Assembly (NCBI GenBank): GCA_028015205.1
Contig: CM051518.1
Location: forward strand, 56,344,372 to 56,408,371
Direction: 5' to 3'
Length of the DNA stretch: 64,000 nt
From: Mytilisepta virgata
Lineage: Eukaryota > Mollusca > Bivalvia > Mytilida > Mytilidae
Shown piece by piece: positions 1 to 14,900 of this stretch (the stretch's first letter is position 1; each line of letters starts with the position of its first letter). The translations under genes and the position numbers were made by a program. The notes under the pieces are model-generated. The model saw only the letters and a list, made by a program, of their open reading frames with translations, had not been told where the DNA came from and made no database searches.

Positions 1-206
1 TGTTGTGAAGATAGCATTGCAACTTGTGAAAGTCTATTTCATGTTATTTCATGTGATTGGATGTTATCTCCTTGACAATTTCACCGTAAATATACACATA
101 TGAATAAACAATCATTTGATATTAAAGTGGACAAAAATAAACATAGAATAGAACATTTTCGAGAAATTAGGAGAGATTATTTTTTTTAAAATATGTATAC
201 AGATAC

Positions 207-419
207 CTTCAGTTTGGGAAAAGCTTCATATTGCCTGTCTTCTAGTGTCGAGACTACAATTTTAACATTGACTGAGAATTCTTCTGGTAGCCATGATAAA
301 CTTCTAGCACCATTAACAGAATCTAACTGATCCAATGAATCCAAGAAAATGACAAGAGGTATGTCGTCTAATGGTAAGCTTAGCGAATTAACAAATTCTT
401 CCTTTAATTCTTCTAGGTT
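207..419 (-). CDS. NACHT gene exon 11: Walker B
   Basis: Residues 562-632. [20 protein letters not shown] is the Walker B with the double-acidic LDSLD, then a sensor-like strand ([10 protein letters not shown]). The donor is AAG|GTATCTG, so the coding sequence continues off the left edge. A nearby AG (CCTAG|AAG) would run into a stop, which fixes the acceptor at 420. Confidence 0.92.
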
Positions 420-2964
420 CTAGAAAAAAATGCATTAAATGTACATTGTTAGTCTATATAAACTACAACTATCTAATTAAGAAAGTTTTTGTTCTTGATT
501 CTAGTACTTTTTACTTATTTGAAAATGAAATTGTAAACTGTAACGATGTTATGTACTATGTACTTTCTATCTTTTTATATCTTCTGAAATGTTATGCTTG
601 ACATTATTTAATTTTTGACTTAAAATACTGTGGTATATCTTAATCTAAACAATCATGAAATTCATCAAGTTTTCAGGCATCCCAATTTAAAAACTTTGAA
701 ATATCACACATAAGTTTTATCAAATTTCTTAGTTATTATTAAAGTTATAAACACCAAACCATACATTCCTTCATCACTGTTTTGGAGCCACCGAACTGCC
801 AAAAGCCTGATCACCTGTCTGTCAACCATACATTACCAAGTTAATAATCAATTTGTTTTTTGTTTTAAAATTTGATTATTGAATTTTAATTCTTTGTTAA
901 AAATAGGAAAATTCCAAATTTTCGTTTCAAACTTTATGTAACAAAAAGGAATTTTTAAAAGAGTTATTTCAATGTTAGTTAGAAATTTTTCTTCTGGAGC
1001 GTATCTAAATCATGAAAAGGGAAACTACTAGCTTATATTTTGTTGTAAGCAAAAACATCAGTAGTTATGTTAGTTAGACATATACAATTTAAACGAAAAT
1101 AAATAAATTAAGAATTAAAAGCAAAAAACTGAATACCGGGGTACATATGTACCAAACGTTTTTACTATTCTAAGTGAACTTATTCCATGTTTGACTCAAT
1201 AATACATCCATTAAATTATAAAATAGCAAGAACAAAAATATTACTTTAAATTCAGAAATTAATGCAGTCAATTTCTAGCAAAAATTAAAATGCAAGCTGT
1301 TTTTATTGGCAATGTTTGTTCATAAGTTTACTAATTTACCGTACAAGAAACATTTATGAAATCAAAATTTTTAATTTTACAAAGCAATTTTTCCTTATAT
1401 ATTTGTTAATTTTGAGAATCCCATAGAATAATTTGAGTTTTGATGTGTACTGTATATTAGTAGACTGTCAATATTTAGCAAGCAAACAAATATTAATACA
1501 AAATTGCAAGGTAAGGAAATTTTCAAAAAACATTTCCCAGTAGATAAATATCTTTTGAAAAAATGCCTGCATGCACAAAAAGTTCTAGAAAAACAATCTT
1601 ATTTAAATGGACTATATACAATACCATGTCTTTGACTAATTCCTTCAAATATATATCATTTGTATTAAACTGACTGATGCAGTATAGGAAGTATATATAA
1701 AAACTATCTGTATACCACATATACCGGTAAATAATAATAGTATAACTATCACTGAATTCAAATACTATAAATAAACAATGCCTGACCGAACTACGCAGTA
1801 AATCACAAGTGCATAAGTTATTTACAGCCGTAGTTCTTTCACAAGTTGTTTATTTGTAGTATTTCAATTCAGCGATTAGACCATTTATTTTTAATTAGTT
1901 GGTTTACGGATCCACCAACCTGATTTTCGCGATTTGAAGAAAAAATAAAATTGAAAATTTTGGTTTTTTATTACTGCCAACCCTCTGAATTCAGACATCC
2001 CAAAAATAAAAATAAATTAAAATCCTTTTTGCATCAAAATTTCATAAAAGATCATATTCCAATTCGTCTAAAAATATATTATCCATCAATAAAATATTTG
2101 TAAACATGATCCAAAAAAAAAATCTATTTATAGCCGTTAGTTGATGCCAATTTCCAAAGAAAAAAATTATGAAACGAATTTCCTAATAGAATCCATGCGG
2201 CTTTTAAGTTTGTTTTGTATGAATATCTTGATTCCACAAGATATCGTTGACGAGTCAGATCCCTTAAACTGTTAAAAAGGGAACGGTCTACTGAACAACA
2301 CCTTTCAAGATAGATGTTCTGACATTTGGGTTTGAAAAGAGGGGATTAACTGATGATTTGCAACCTTTGTATACTTGGCAATAAAACCAAGATCAAAATC
2401 AGTCTTCATTGTACATGATTTTCCCTCTTTGTTTTTCTTTTTTTTTCCCGACCGAACGACCTTTTTTTCTTTTTTTTTTAAAATCCGTAAACCAATTAAT
2501 TAAAAATAGATGGCCTTAGTTATACCTTTTTTCCATTGTACAGAATCTAAAATTTTAGCAGAAATAAATTGAAACTAGAATACTGACAATGTCAGAAAGG
2601 GCCCTGCCGGCTGGTGTGATTGAACTCATGGGAATCAAAAACACTTCAAAATCTATATATTTCCCAAACAGTGTTTTCAAATTTTCCTAAAAATCAAAAG
2701 GGATCTTCCTCTGATCATGTCCAACACTGTGTATAAAATTTATGAAAATCTGTGCAGCATATCTGAAGTTATCATACGACATAGTGTTAATTCTCAAAAT
2801 ATGCATTTTTTCATATAAAAAAAAGTTTTCCCCAAAAATTGCTGTCCTATTTTCCTCAAAACCGAAAGGAACCTTCCTTTGGTCAAGTCCAATAATGTGT
2901 ATAAAAATCATAAAAATCCGTGAAGGCAATCTTAAGTTATCTTACGACAAAGGAAATGCTGATG

Positions 2965-2995
<31 letters not shown>

Positions 2996-5900
2996 GGACG
3001 GAAAACTGATTACTATAGACCTTTCTTTGATCATGTCAAACACTGTGTATAAAATTTATGAAAATATGTGAAGGCAATCTGAAGTTATCATATGACATAG
3101 TGTTAATTCTCAAAATATGCTTTTTTTTCATATAAAAACTAAATTTTTCCCAAAAATTGTTGTCCGATTTTCCTCAAAGTTGAAATGGACCTTCCTTTGG
3201 TCAAGTCCAATATTGTGCATAAAAAATCATAAAAAATCCGTGAAGGCAATCTTAAGTTATCGTATGACAAAGGAAATGCTGACGGACAGACTGATTACTA
3301 TAGGGCGGCCACCATTTCATGGCGGAGTCCTAATAAAACGGCCTATGGTTTTTATATCTCTCCTCTGCAATTGTGACATCACTTCCTAGAGTGCAATACC
3401 AGCTGTTCTTTTCACATGTGATTTACCAGATTTTCTTTCACTCTGTAAATCACCGGTTACAAGACATAATAAATGAAATATATATTTTTTCAAGTTAAAT
3501 TACAAATTAATTATAGTAATATATTAATGTGGTAATATTGTTAGAATAGAAATGAAAGAAGACAAGAGGTATGCGTAAACTAGACAACTCTCAAACATGG
3601 ATGGATCAAATTATTGTTTAACGTCCAGTGGCAAGTAATCAATGCATACCATGATGAGAACATGTTGATATGATATAAATATGAACCCTGCTTTGTACTA
3701 GACTGACATGCTGAACCGGATTTTTAATGTTATAGTTTATGAGGTAGCAGTCCGCAGGAAGACATAAATTCACCCCACCCTGAGTGGTTCAACACGGAAA
3801 CACATTTCTTTAAGTACTACAAGTGGTCATAGCACAACCCTTATTACAGACATACTGTGTCTCTCACATACTTTGGCAACTTATTTCTAGATGTAAAACT
3901 CCAGATTAATACAAGTCTGTACATTTCAAATATGAATTTGGTATATCCCAAAAACTTGCAAATATTCAGCAAAGTTACATCTGTCTGTGGTGACATGGAA
4001 ATATATGGGAAATCTGCCTTGTGAAATATTTAGGGGATTTATGCAGTGGGAAAGACAATAAATTATTTTGACTATTAGGTAACAAGAGGTAGAGTAATAC
4101 TTTTTACTTTCATTTTGATGAAATATTTGGGATATTCATGTACCGGTAATACGATTTGCAGATTTAAATAAAGACAAAATCAACCAAAATCACAAAATGT
4201 ATGTTCATTCGTGAGGTAAGGAAAAAAAATATTAAATTCTATATTCCTCTTCTTGATGTGTTTCACATGAAATTTACTTGTCAATGTTGTTACAACAATG
4301 CCACAAAGGCCAAACAATCATGATAACAAATTCCAGCAGAACAGATATCAATACAACCAAAATGTCATTATAACCAGAGGCTCCATGGAGCCTGAATCAC
4401 TCACCTGGATTTTAAGTGACCACAAGTGACAAAGCACTTCTAGATAAGATATGTAAAGAATTCTTCCACTGTCCAATGTTAAAAATGTTTAACAAAGTCA
4501 AGCTGTGGCAGCTAGCTTGGATTCTGATCAGCATGAAAACATAACTTTTGTAGCAGACATTTATCTAAAGATCTTCATGCAACAAAATCTTTTCAATTGG
4601 CTTAGTATTTTCTGGGTTCAATTTTAAACTTAGTCCGGCTGTGGCGGCCATCTTGAATTTCCGATGGGCACAAAAACCATAAGTTTTGTCGAGGTTTATC
4701 TAATGCTTGTTCATACATAAAAAATATTTCAATTGGCTTGGTAGTTTCTGACAAGAAGACCTTTGTACAAATTTCCCCATAAGGTCCAATGTTAAACTAA
4801 GTCCGGCTGTGGCGACCATCTTGAACTTCTGATCACCAAAAAAAAAACATATATATTTTGTAGAGGTTCATCTAATGCTTGTTTTTACATAAAAACATTT
4901 CAATTGGCTTGGTAGTTTCTGACTAAAGACCTTTGTACAAATTTCCCCATAGGGTCCAATGTTAAACTAAGTCTGGCTGTGGTGGCCATCTTGAATTTCC
5001 GATCGGCACAAAAAAACAGATATTTTGTAGAGATTCATCCAAAGATCATTCATGCAAGAAATCAATCAATTGGCTCAGTTGTTTCTGACAAGAAGACCTT
5101 TGTACAAATTTCCCTATAAGGTCCAATGTTAAACTAAGTCCGGCTGTGGTGGCCATCTTGAATTTCCGATCAGCACAAAAAAAACATATATTTTGTAGAG
5201 GTTCACCCAAAGATCATTCATGCAACAAATCAATCAATTGGCTCAGTAGTTTCTGACAAGAAGAGCTTTAAAGATAAGTCCAAACAGAATGAATTATCTG
5301 CCCCTGGTAGCCATGTTGAATATCCGATTGGCACAAAAAACATAATTTTATACAGAACCATCCTTTTAACATTCCTGCCAAGTTTGGTTCCATTTGGACT
5401 GGTGGTTTCAGAGAAGAAGATGAAAATGTGAAATGTGGACCGACGACGGACGCAAAGTGTTGGCAAAAGCTTACATGGCCTTTTAGGCCAGGTGAGCAGA
5501 AAAAAGGAACTCCACCACAAACATATATATACATTATATGTAGCCAGTAATACATTATTTTACCTCTGATGTCTCTTTATCGTGGCCATATATTTGTCGT
5601 ATCTGTAAGATAAGACTTTTCAACAGAAATCCTATTATTGAACTGTCTGGAGTTGTTCCTAAAAATCTAATAAAAGTATATATCAACATTAAAACAAGAT
5701 TGCTACACGTAGTCATATGTACCCTGCTACAGAGAAAAGTTGAAGCTCCACAAGATATACAAAATGCGTATTATTGAAATGGCAGCATAGAATCAAGTAC
5801 ATGTGGTGACTAAAAATCGTACAAAATTTGAACAAAATCCGATCAGCAGTCTCAGAGGACTTGCATCCACAAAGTGTTCGTATAGTGTCACATGCACAAA

Positions 5901-8900
5901 AACGTTAAAAGTCCCATAACTCCCATAAAATTTGTCGAATCAAAATCGTGGTGCCATAGGGTCATGTACATGTGGTGACTTACAATCCTACAAAATTTGA
6001 ACAAAATTTGATCAGCGATCTCAGGTGTTGCGTCCACAAAGTGTTCCTATAGTGTTGAATGCAGAAAAAAGTGAAAGTCCCATAACTCCCTTGAAATTTG
6101 TCAAATCAAAATCACAGTGCGATAGAATCATGTACAAAAGGTGAATAACAATCCTACAAAATTTGAACGAAATCTGATCAGCGGTCTCAGCAGAGTTGCA
6201 TCCACAAAGTGTTGATATAGTGGCTCATGCACAAAAACGTAAAGTCCCATAACTCCCGTAAATTTTGCTGAATCAAAATTGCGGTCGATAGGATCAAGTA
6301 CATGTGGTGACTAACAATCCTACAAAATTTGAACAAAATTTGATCAGCAATCTCAGGTGTTGCGTCCACAAAGTGTTCAGAAAAAAGTTAAAAGTCCCAT
6401 CACTCCCATAAAATTTGTCAAATCAAAATGGCGGTGCAATAGGATCAAGTACATATATTGTGACTAACAGTCCTACAAAATTTTAACAAAATCCGATCAG
6501 CGGTCTCAGAGAAGACGCATCCACAAATAACTGTGACGGACAGACGGTCGGACAGAAAGACGGACGCAGACCATTACAAATGTACTAAGTCCCTCTGTTG
6601 CGTTGCGGCGGGGGACAATAACGTAAATACATTTATATTATCAACAATTGAAGAAAGTTTCTACTAATTTGTATTTTGTGTTTTCACACACAATAAATTA
6701 TTGATTTTCAACAAATACTACCTGCATATAATTGCTGCATTCTTTCTCCACAATGTTTTAGTCAGTTTGGTTGCCATGGCAATAACAGAAGTTTTGCCAC
6801 ACCCTGATGATCCATGTATTACCAATGGTTCTTTACTCTTTCCTGTCACATATTCCTTCACTTTCTATAATAATCAATTCTAATGAATTCAGATATTAAA
6901 ATTGTCAGAAGTAGAGAGCCTCAAATTGGAAAGGCACAAACTTTCATTCAATAAAATGAATACCCGCAACTGTTAAAAAGGGGGATAACTCATTAAATAA
7001 AAAAAAATGATGGAGATGGAGATAGGCTTTAAGTGTCAATGAGACAAAAAACCTTCAAGGGAATCCCAAATCTGCAAAAATTTATCATTGTACAGCCTTC
7101 CACATGGGGGATGTGACATCTACTCCCCCCCTTCCCCACCACCACCAACTGCAAAAATACCAAGAAAATCAAGTTAGAATTGTGCAGATTGTTCTATAAT
7201 ATATTCCCATTACAATAAAGACCGAATGATTCTAAGACTAACAATTCATAATAATTTGATATTGTTTTGAAATGTATGATAGAAATAGCCTGGCATTACT
7301 TAAAATTTATTCACTCCACAATTCCTCACGCTGTTCTAGCTACCAAAAACATATTTTTAGAATTCAAAGCTGAAAGTTTGATAAGATTTTTAAAAGTATA
7401 TATTTACCGATTTTTCTTTTGTTTTAATTTATCTGAAGATTTCTACAACCTAGGTTGTATATTTTTTCTTTTGTTTTGCATGCCTGTAGATCAATAAAAC
7501 TTTATTTCAAACTTTATTTCATATTTTCTGGAATGGACACATGACATTTTACATTTACATAAGACAGGACAAATAAAATTCACCTTTAATACATCATCTC
7601 GACCCTGGAAGCCACTACATTTATTCTGACAAAATACTAAATGTTGTTTACACTCCTCTGATAAAGGTTCAACCAATTCTCGTTTTTTCCTTTCTGTAAT
7701 GGCAATGGATATCATTTCTTCCATATGTGTTACAAGATCTTCATTAATTTTCTTCAGATAATCTGAATGTTGCCTGTCCTTAGGATCTATTCCTAAAAAA
7801 TCAAAGCAAAATATCCTTTATAACTTGACATAATTGTTTTCCTTATGGATTTATTTATAAAATTTTCATTTTTACCCTATTTCCAAATGAATATATACAA
7901 AATTATTTTGTGAATTTTTATTGGAAATTTAAAATGGAAATATTTTAGCTTTATCTATATGTACTGGTGAATTTGACCAGAAAGAAAAATAACATACCAT
8001 GACAAACATTACTTTTTTTATTACAAAATTAAAAAATATGCATTCTGTATAGATGCTTCTTACCAAATTTTATCTGACATGAGAGATTGAAAAATTGATA
8101 AAAAATAAAAAAGTGTACAAAATTGATGTAACAAGCCTATACAGATTTTTAGACGTATAAAAGTATATATAACAGTAAATAAAAAACTAGACTTAGGCAG
8201 TCTGAAATGACAGCTATCCCTGCACTCCCCACATTTTGTATCCCTGTGCACCTTTTTCACAATTATACGTTTGAATACAGGCCCAAATTTTGGAAAATTA
8301 AAATTCTAAAACATTACTGAACATCTGCATACAGTGTATGACAATACTGTATAGAAACAAGAGGCTCCCAAGAGCCTGAATCGCTCACCTGTTATCTTTT
8401 GTGTAGATCATGAATCAATGATTACTTTTGCTATTTAATGTATACCATCACAATTTTCTCTTTAATATTGATATGGAGAGCTAAAATATAGAATCCTGAA
8501 CCCAAACAGATATGGTTGCTAGGGACTTTTCATCGGTTACTATGGCCTTTTGCAATGGCATTGACTCTTGACCTTCCATTTTGACTTCAACAGGTAAATT
8601 GTAGGGTCCTGAACTCAAATATATATGGTTGCTAGGAACTTTTTCATGAGTTGCTATGGACGTTTCCAATGACCTTGACCTTTCTTTTTGACTTGTACAG
8701 GTCACTTATAGGGTCCTTAACCCAAATATATATGGTTGCTAGGGACTTTTTCATCGGTTGCTATGGAATTATTCAATGACCTTGACCCTCCATTTTACTT
8801 GTACAGCTACCATTTAATTTATTTCAAGTTATGGCCTAAACATCTGTGACAATGTCGAACCATTATTTTCTGTAAATAATCTTTCAAGGGCAAAAACTCC

Positions 8901-11900
8901 TATAAGGGGTCAATTGACGATTTTGGTCATGTATTTGTAGATCTTACTTTGCTGAACATTTTTGATGTTTACAGCTTGTCTTTATCTATAATAATATTCA
9001 AGATAACAACCTAAAACTGCAAAATTCCCTTAAAAGTAACAATTCATGTGCAATAACCCAACAGGTGAGCTAACAAAATGTATAAAATGAAAAATTAAAG
9101 AAACCTTTCAGTCACCCACTTACAATTCCAAATGTTTGAAATTCAACCCCTAAAGGCCCCAATTTTTTAACATCAAAATTCTAAAACCTTACTGCACATC
9201 TATATACAGTCTGTGACAATACCATAAAGAAATTAAATACATAAAATGAAAAATGAAAGAGGAGTTTAGGTCACAAGCTTAAATTCCCAATTTATTCGTG
9301 ACAAACAATACACACACATATATACTGGTACATGCATTTGCCATTATTGGCATTCACGGTGATTTCATGTTATATATATCGAATTATTATCTAGAGTTAT
9401 CTAGATTCCAATCATTGCATTCAATTATGTGAAAGAGAGCATCATTTAATACTTCACATTACATCAGTGCCATTATACACTCTGTGATTGATATTTATTT
9501 AAATGCTTTGTGCTTTTGTGCTCATATTACACATCCCTTTTTACCTTTCCCATTTCCTATAAATGTTAATAAAAGGCACATGCAAATATTAGTTAAAAGA
9601 TTTCCACTATTTTGAAAACTGTTTAGAATTGACAATAATTTTTTTTAAATGTTGATAAAAAGCACATTCTTATATTATTTAAAATATTTCCTCTAATTTA
9701 AAAACTGTTTAGAATTGACAATAGATTTTAAAAAATGTTGATAAAAAGCACATGCTAATATAAGTTAGAACAGTCCCACTATTTTGAAAATTTTTTAGAA
9801 TTGACAATAAATCATAATTTTCCAATGAAGAAAAAGTTCACTTTCTGAAAAATTAATTCAATTTATGATATATTAATGAACAAAATTAAACAAAACTTAC
9901 TATTCAAAATAAAATTATACATATAATAACAATTAAATACAATCATGTAACATAATACTGAGGTACAATTGGTCTTCGAAAAAAATAAATTTTTCAGTCT
10001 GTCCATATTTTTCATTCATTTAAAGTAAATGCCAAAAACATTATGATTTTTACTGGAACTTATCCATTAAGGATGATCGCTGGTCTAATAGGAAATAAAT
10101 AGGATTTGAAATAGGTGTTTTAGTTTGAGAGAACATATGAATACTCAGAATAGTAAACAAATAAGCAAGAAAAAAGTATAGGTTCATGTGCTCATTTTAG
10201 AGCTATAAGGCCTTGAAAATTTGCAGGAAATGGGTTTTCTCTGGATTTTTCCTTGTCTTTGCATTGACAACTTCAGTCTCTGAAAGATGTATGAAAAAAT
10301 AAAAAGGATTTCATAAAATCTTTTCAAATACCATTTTAAGGTATATATGATTGAATTATAAAAGAAAAAGTGGGGGTTCATGGGCCAAAAATTTCATGTT
10401 TAAGAAATGGATAAAACCTGAGGATTCCGAAAATCTGACAAAAAGACCAAAACATGACCAGGGAGCATCCTTCAACTACCTCTGACAAAGACATAGGATA
10501 CTTTTTCTTTATAGTTTAATTATAATTCATTCATTCTTTGTCATATATGCAGTGACAGAGATCTTGGTTCATAAATTAAAGAAATAACATTACCATTTTT
10601 TAAAAAAACCTACACAGTAAGAAATTTTACTTCAAAACAATATTAAACTGTTGCTTTCTTGATCTCACAATATCATAGTAATCATTACAAAATCTGTAAA
10701 AATAACAGGGAATTTATCAAAAATACCTTCAGATTTCCAATTAATATCATACTGAATTATGTTTTTGGCAGGAAGAACCTTGGACATTCTTTCATCCTTT
10801 AATTCTGACAGCAATTGTCGTGACTTTTTCCATTTCTCTTCTTCCCCAGTACAATCTAAATAGAAAAAAATGTTCTCTACATTTTCATCACTTCAAGGCA
10901 TTAACATATATTTACTTAATAATAAATTTTGAGGAAATCTTAAAAATGTTTCTTACCAGATTTTGAAAGGACAAAACTATTCAGGCACTAACTATAGAGC
11001 ATTTACTTAATGATAAATTTTGAGGAAATCTTAAAAATGTTTCTTATCAGATTTTGAAAGGACAAAACTATTCAGGCACTAACTATAGAGCAGTAACCCA
11101 TTAACAGAAAAAAAATTCAACATCTTTTACCTATAAAAAAAAAAACCAACAGCACTTATCTCTAAACAACATTTGTTTACCGGGTACTTTGTTGCTGTAT
11201 CTGTTAAAGACTCTGATAATTTCAGGAAAATTTAATCATTTTGAAGTTCAGGGGCATATCATGGGACCACCTTGTAACTAATCAAAACCGAACAGTGTGT
11301 TCTTCCCAGGGCAATATGGCAGAAGAAATTTTGTGTGCCTTTCTCTCAAAGTGCAAAATTTTTTTTGCATGTTTTTTTCACCTTCATTTGTTAAATTTTG
11401 TACATCAGTATCTCCAATATATCTTGAAATACATGTAAGGGTAAAATTTAAAATTTTGAAAATTATTCTTAAAGAGTAAATTTGCACCTAATTTTCATAG
11501 GATAACACTGAGCCCCTTCACATAATCATACACATTATAACTGTCCTATCATGGCTTTAATGATATCTTACCTATATACCTAGATAACTGCTTTGAAGGT
11601 TTGTTATTCTCAATTCCATGTAAATTACGTTTATACCATAAACAACATTTTTCTGGATCCTTAACATCTAAAACACCCATCTGTATTTCTCTTTCTGTAA
11701 CTATCAGAAATGCATACTTTTGATATAAAAATTCACATCATATATGGTACATAATCATTACAGTTTGTGGGATGCAAATTTTCTTGAATGTTGAACTTAT
11801 CCTTTATTTTCCATTTTTGTATCTTAGTGACCCTTTCCATGCAATAATAGGCTGATTTATGATATCTGAAATGTTTTAAGTTACCATTTATTTGGTATTC

Positions 11901-14900
11901 ACCACGCTTCACCCTTAAAGTATCTAGTGCATCATGGAAAATATTTTCAAAAACATCAATACATCATAGTTAGTCAAAGTTGTTATTAAAAAATTACCTG
12001 TCCTCATTTTAAATACATGTGCATGGCTCATAAAAATTGTCATGAAGAAAAATCCAAGTCAAATAGACCAATCCACCAAGTTAATATTGTTGCCTTAAAA
12101 ACCTTAATTTAGTTCTTTTTTCTTGTTCAACAACAGTTTTGATAAACCAGCATAAAAAAAGGAAAAAGCTGTGAACTTGACATTAAACCAGTTTCCTTTA
12201 TTAACGTTTGGAGCTACCTGCCCACCATATATCACCAAACTAATTACAGTACCAGATATTTCTTTTGGAATACTCACTTAAATGTACTGAATGATTCTCA
12301 TACTTGATTGTAACGAAGCTGGGATATAACTTGGGAAGTAATTCACGATGGCTTCAAAATGTCCTTATTTTACCACGGGTAGGCCCTTTATGCCAAAAAT
12401 TTTGCCCCAAGCGACAGCAAGTGGTAAAATATTGGCACAAAGGGAGTAGCCATGGTAAAATCATGATACTGAGTATTTTCAAGCCACCGTGAAATATTTC
12501 TATTCTAATAGACAGTTTCCACAACATTTTGAAATGCAGAAATATAGGTATTCAGACACAAAGAGGCCATTACATAGCACAAGATATACTATGAGGTCGT
12601 TAAAACTTCTGTTAAACTTTACTATGATGCTGCAAAACAAGCCGTCTAACATCTGTGACATCTGAATATCCATATTTTACCATGGATGTAGACTGAAGGC
12701 GTTTGAAACAGGTTATATTAGAACATATGTTATACCTACCTGATACAAAATAATTTCTTGCTTTTTCTGGCCCAAGACATTTTTGTGCTGTTGTTGCTAG
12801 TATATCCTGCATTTTATCATGATCTATCCACCATATTTCTTTGGCTTTATTTCTCTCGTCAATATTCTCGGAGATAAAATCTGGAAGGTTTGTACTGATT
12901 CTCTGTAGAACATACACGGGCGGGACTGAATTGTCATCTCGTTTATACCATCTGTCAATACAAATTAAAGTTTTACTCATATTTCAACAAAAATATAAAT
13001 GGTTTCATTTCAGACTAACATTGCTTTCATGAATGACAAGGATTGATTTTATGGTCAAATACAATTGAATGTTGTTATATGGAACTCTTTCATCTGAAAA
13101 CTTTCAATATCTCAAGATACATTTACCAAGTAATATTTGCATCCTTCATTCTCTGCATCAGTTAAAGTAAATTTATCTCTATGTTTCTATTAATGGAAAA
13201 CATGCCTATGTGAAATCTTGCAAAGTAAGTCAAAATTTGTCTTAATTTTGTTGTTTGAATATATTGTAGTTTCTTACTTGTCTTTAGCCAAAAATTAAAT
13301 ATAGCCAAATTATTACATTGAGTGTGGCGAAATACCGGGATTTCCGAGTTAAATAAAATCTGATAATTCACAACAGTGAAATCGAAAGTCATATTTCATT
13401 CTAGGAATTGACATAACGAAAGCCGTCGCAAAAAACATTGCTATACAAAGGTTGATGGGTACCTAGTCATATAAAAACATAATTCCTTGTATTTTCTCGT
13501 TAAATATTCTGAATAAATGGAATATTTCAATGTAATAAACAGAATAACTAATCTTGAAATGCGAATACCAAATATCTACAACTCGTGACCGAAAATAACT
13601 AATAATTCACTCAAGCACTACATGCATTTGTGAATTAATGTGTTGTTCGGTAACTCGTTTTAGATTTTTAGGTATTCACATGTCAAGATTAGTTATACTA
13701 TAATTATTCACCATGTCAGAGTATATTATTTCTCCCCGTTAACAGACCCACCAGAAACATTTATTATCAACCATGCAATAATGAATGTTTCAGTAGGAAT
13801 AAATATTCACCACTAATTATTCAATCAGAAACAAATTCTGTAATATTTCTTCCACTGGAAATATTATTTCATAATATTCTTACAAGAACTTATATTATTA
13901 AGTACCATTCCATATAAAATTCAAAATCCAGTTGCACATGATAGAAATGGATTTTCTTTTATGTGTGTGTTTGCATTTCTTTTGTATATTTATTAACAGA
14001 TCTGGTGAATTTTTCGTGACATGTAGCCTTTCTACTTAAAAAAATTAAACTTTATTAATAAGTACATGAAAACATTTTTCTTATTGTTTCCAGGGTAAAT
14101 ATTCATAATTATTCTAAAAAACTTAAATCATCCTTACTAAATTGGTGAAAAATGGTTACAAAATATTGCCAAGTTCTTTGTATCTGTGATCAAAGTTTGA
14201 AGTTGCTAAAAAGACTCACTAGACTGAAATTTCCTTAGGCTCCTCTATCATGTCTATACTGTTACCTTATTAAAGTCAGATAGTGTTCTGGAGTTATGTC
14301 GCCTTGTCCATAAAAAAATAAAATGTTTTTGGGTAAATTAAAAATCGTGTCGACTTCGATGTGCTCAATATATCTTGTTAAAATTTGAAACATACTTTGT
14401 TAAGATAAGTATCTTTTAATGGTCAACTGCTAATCAATGCTAAACATATAGCTTCAACTCCTATTTCGTGTTTTAATTTAATGAAGTTTACCCTTCACTA
14501 AATGACAAACGTCAAGTAAAAAGCCTATGACATGTCTTTCTGAGATATTTTTTCTATAGAATGCACTATGAACAGGGGAGATTACTAATGTTAGACCAAA
14601 AATTTGTGTATAATCTTTGCAAACTATTTTCATTGCTGCTAGAAGGCTTTTGAAATTCACAGCTATTTTATTATAAATTTTTACTTAGTATGAGTTGTAA
14701 TATTAAATGCAATTCAGTTCAGGCTAAACACTTGTCCCCTTTTTGAGATAATCTTTACAAAGAAAGCACTATAGAACCATTGTTGCCAAGGGAGATAATT
14801 TATGGAAATTTACATAGAAAGCACTTCAAATTAAAATGTTCCTGATTATATTTGGAACCAATGTCTGAAATGTTTTGTTTTTCTAATGTATGGGCATTAT

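Larger units (their letters stand above)
420..5563 (-). other. Intron 10 of the NACHT gene
   Basis: A 5.1-kb intron packed with repeats: a hairpin at 1749-1875, a MITE at 1879-2515, a two-unit repeat at 2680-3330 and a tandem-repeat element at 4373-5500. Nothing recognisable in 420-1748 or 3400-4370 beyond AT-rich sequence. Confidence 0.8.

Noticed and set aside
2742..3389. 109-aa and 90-aa frames with [11 protein letters not shown]
   Set aside because: Translation of the (GACA)n microsatellite and its repeat; not a gene.
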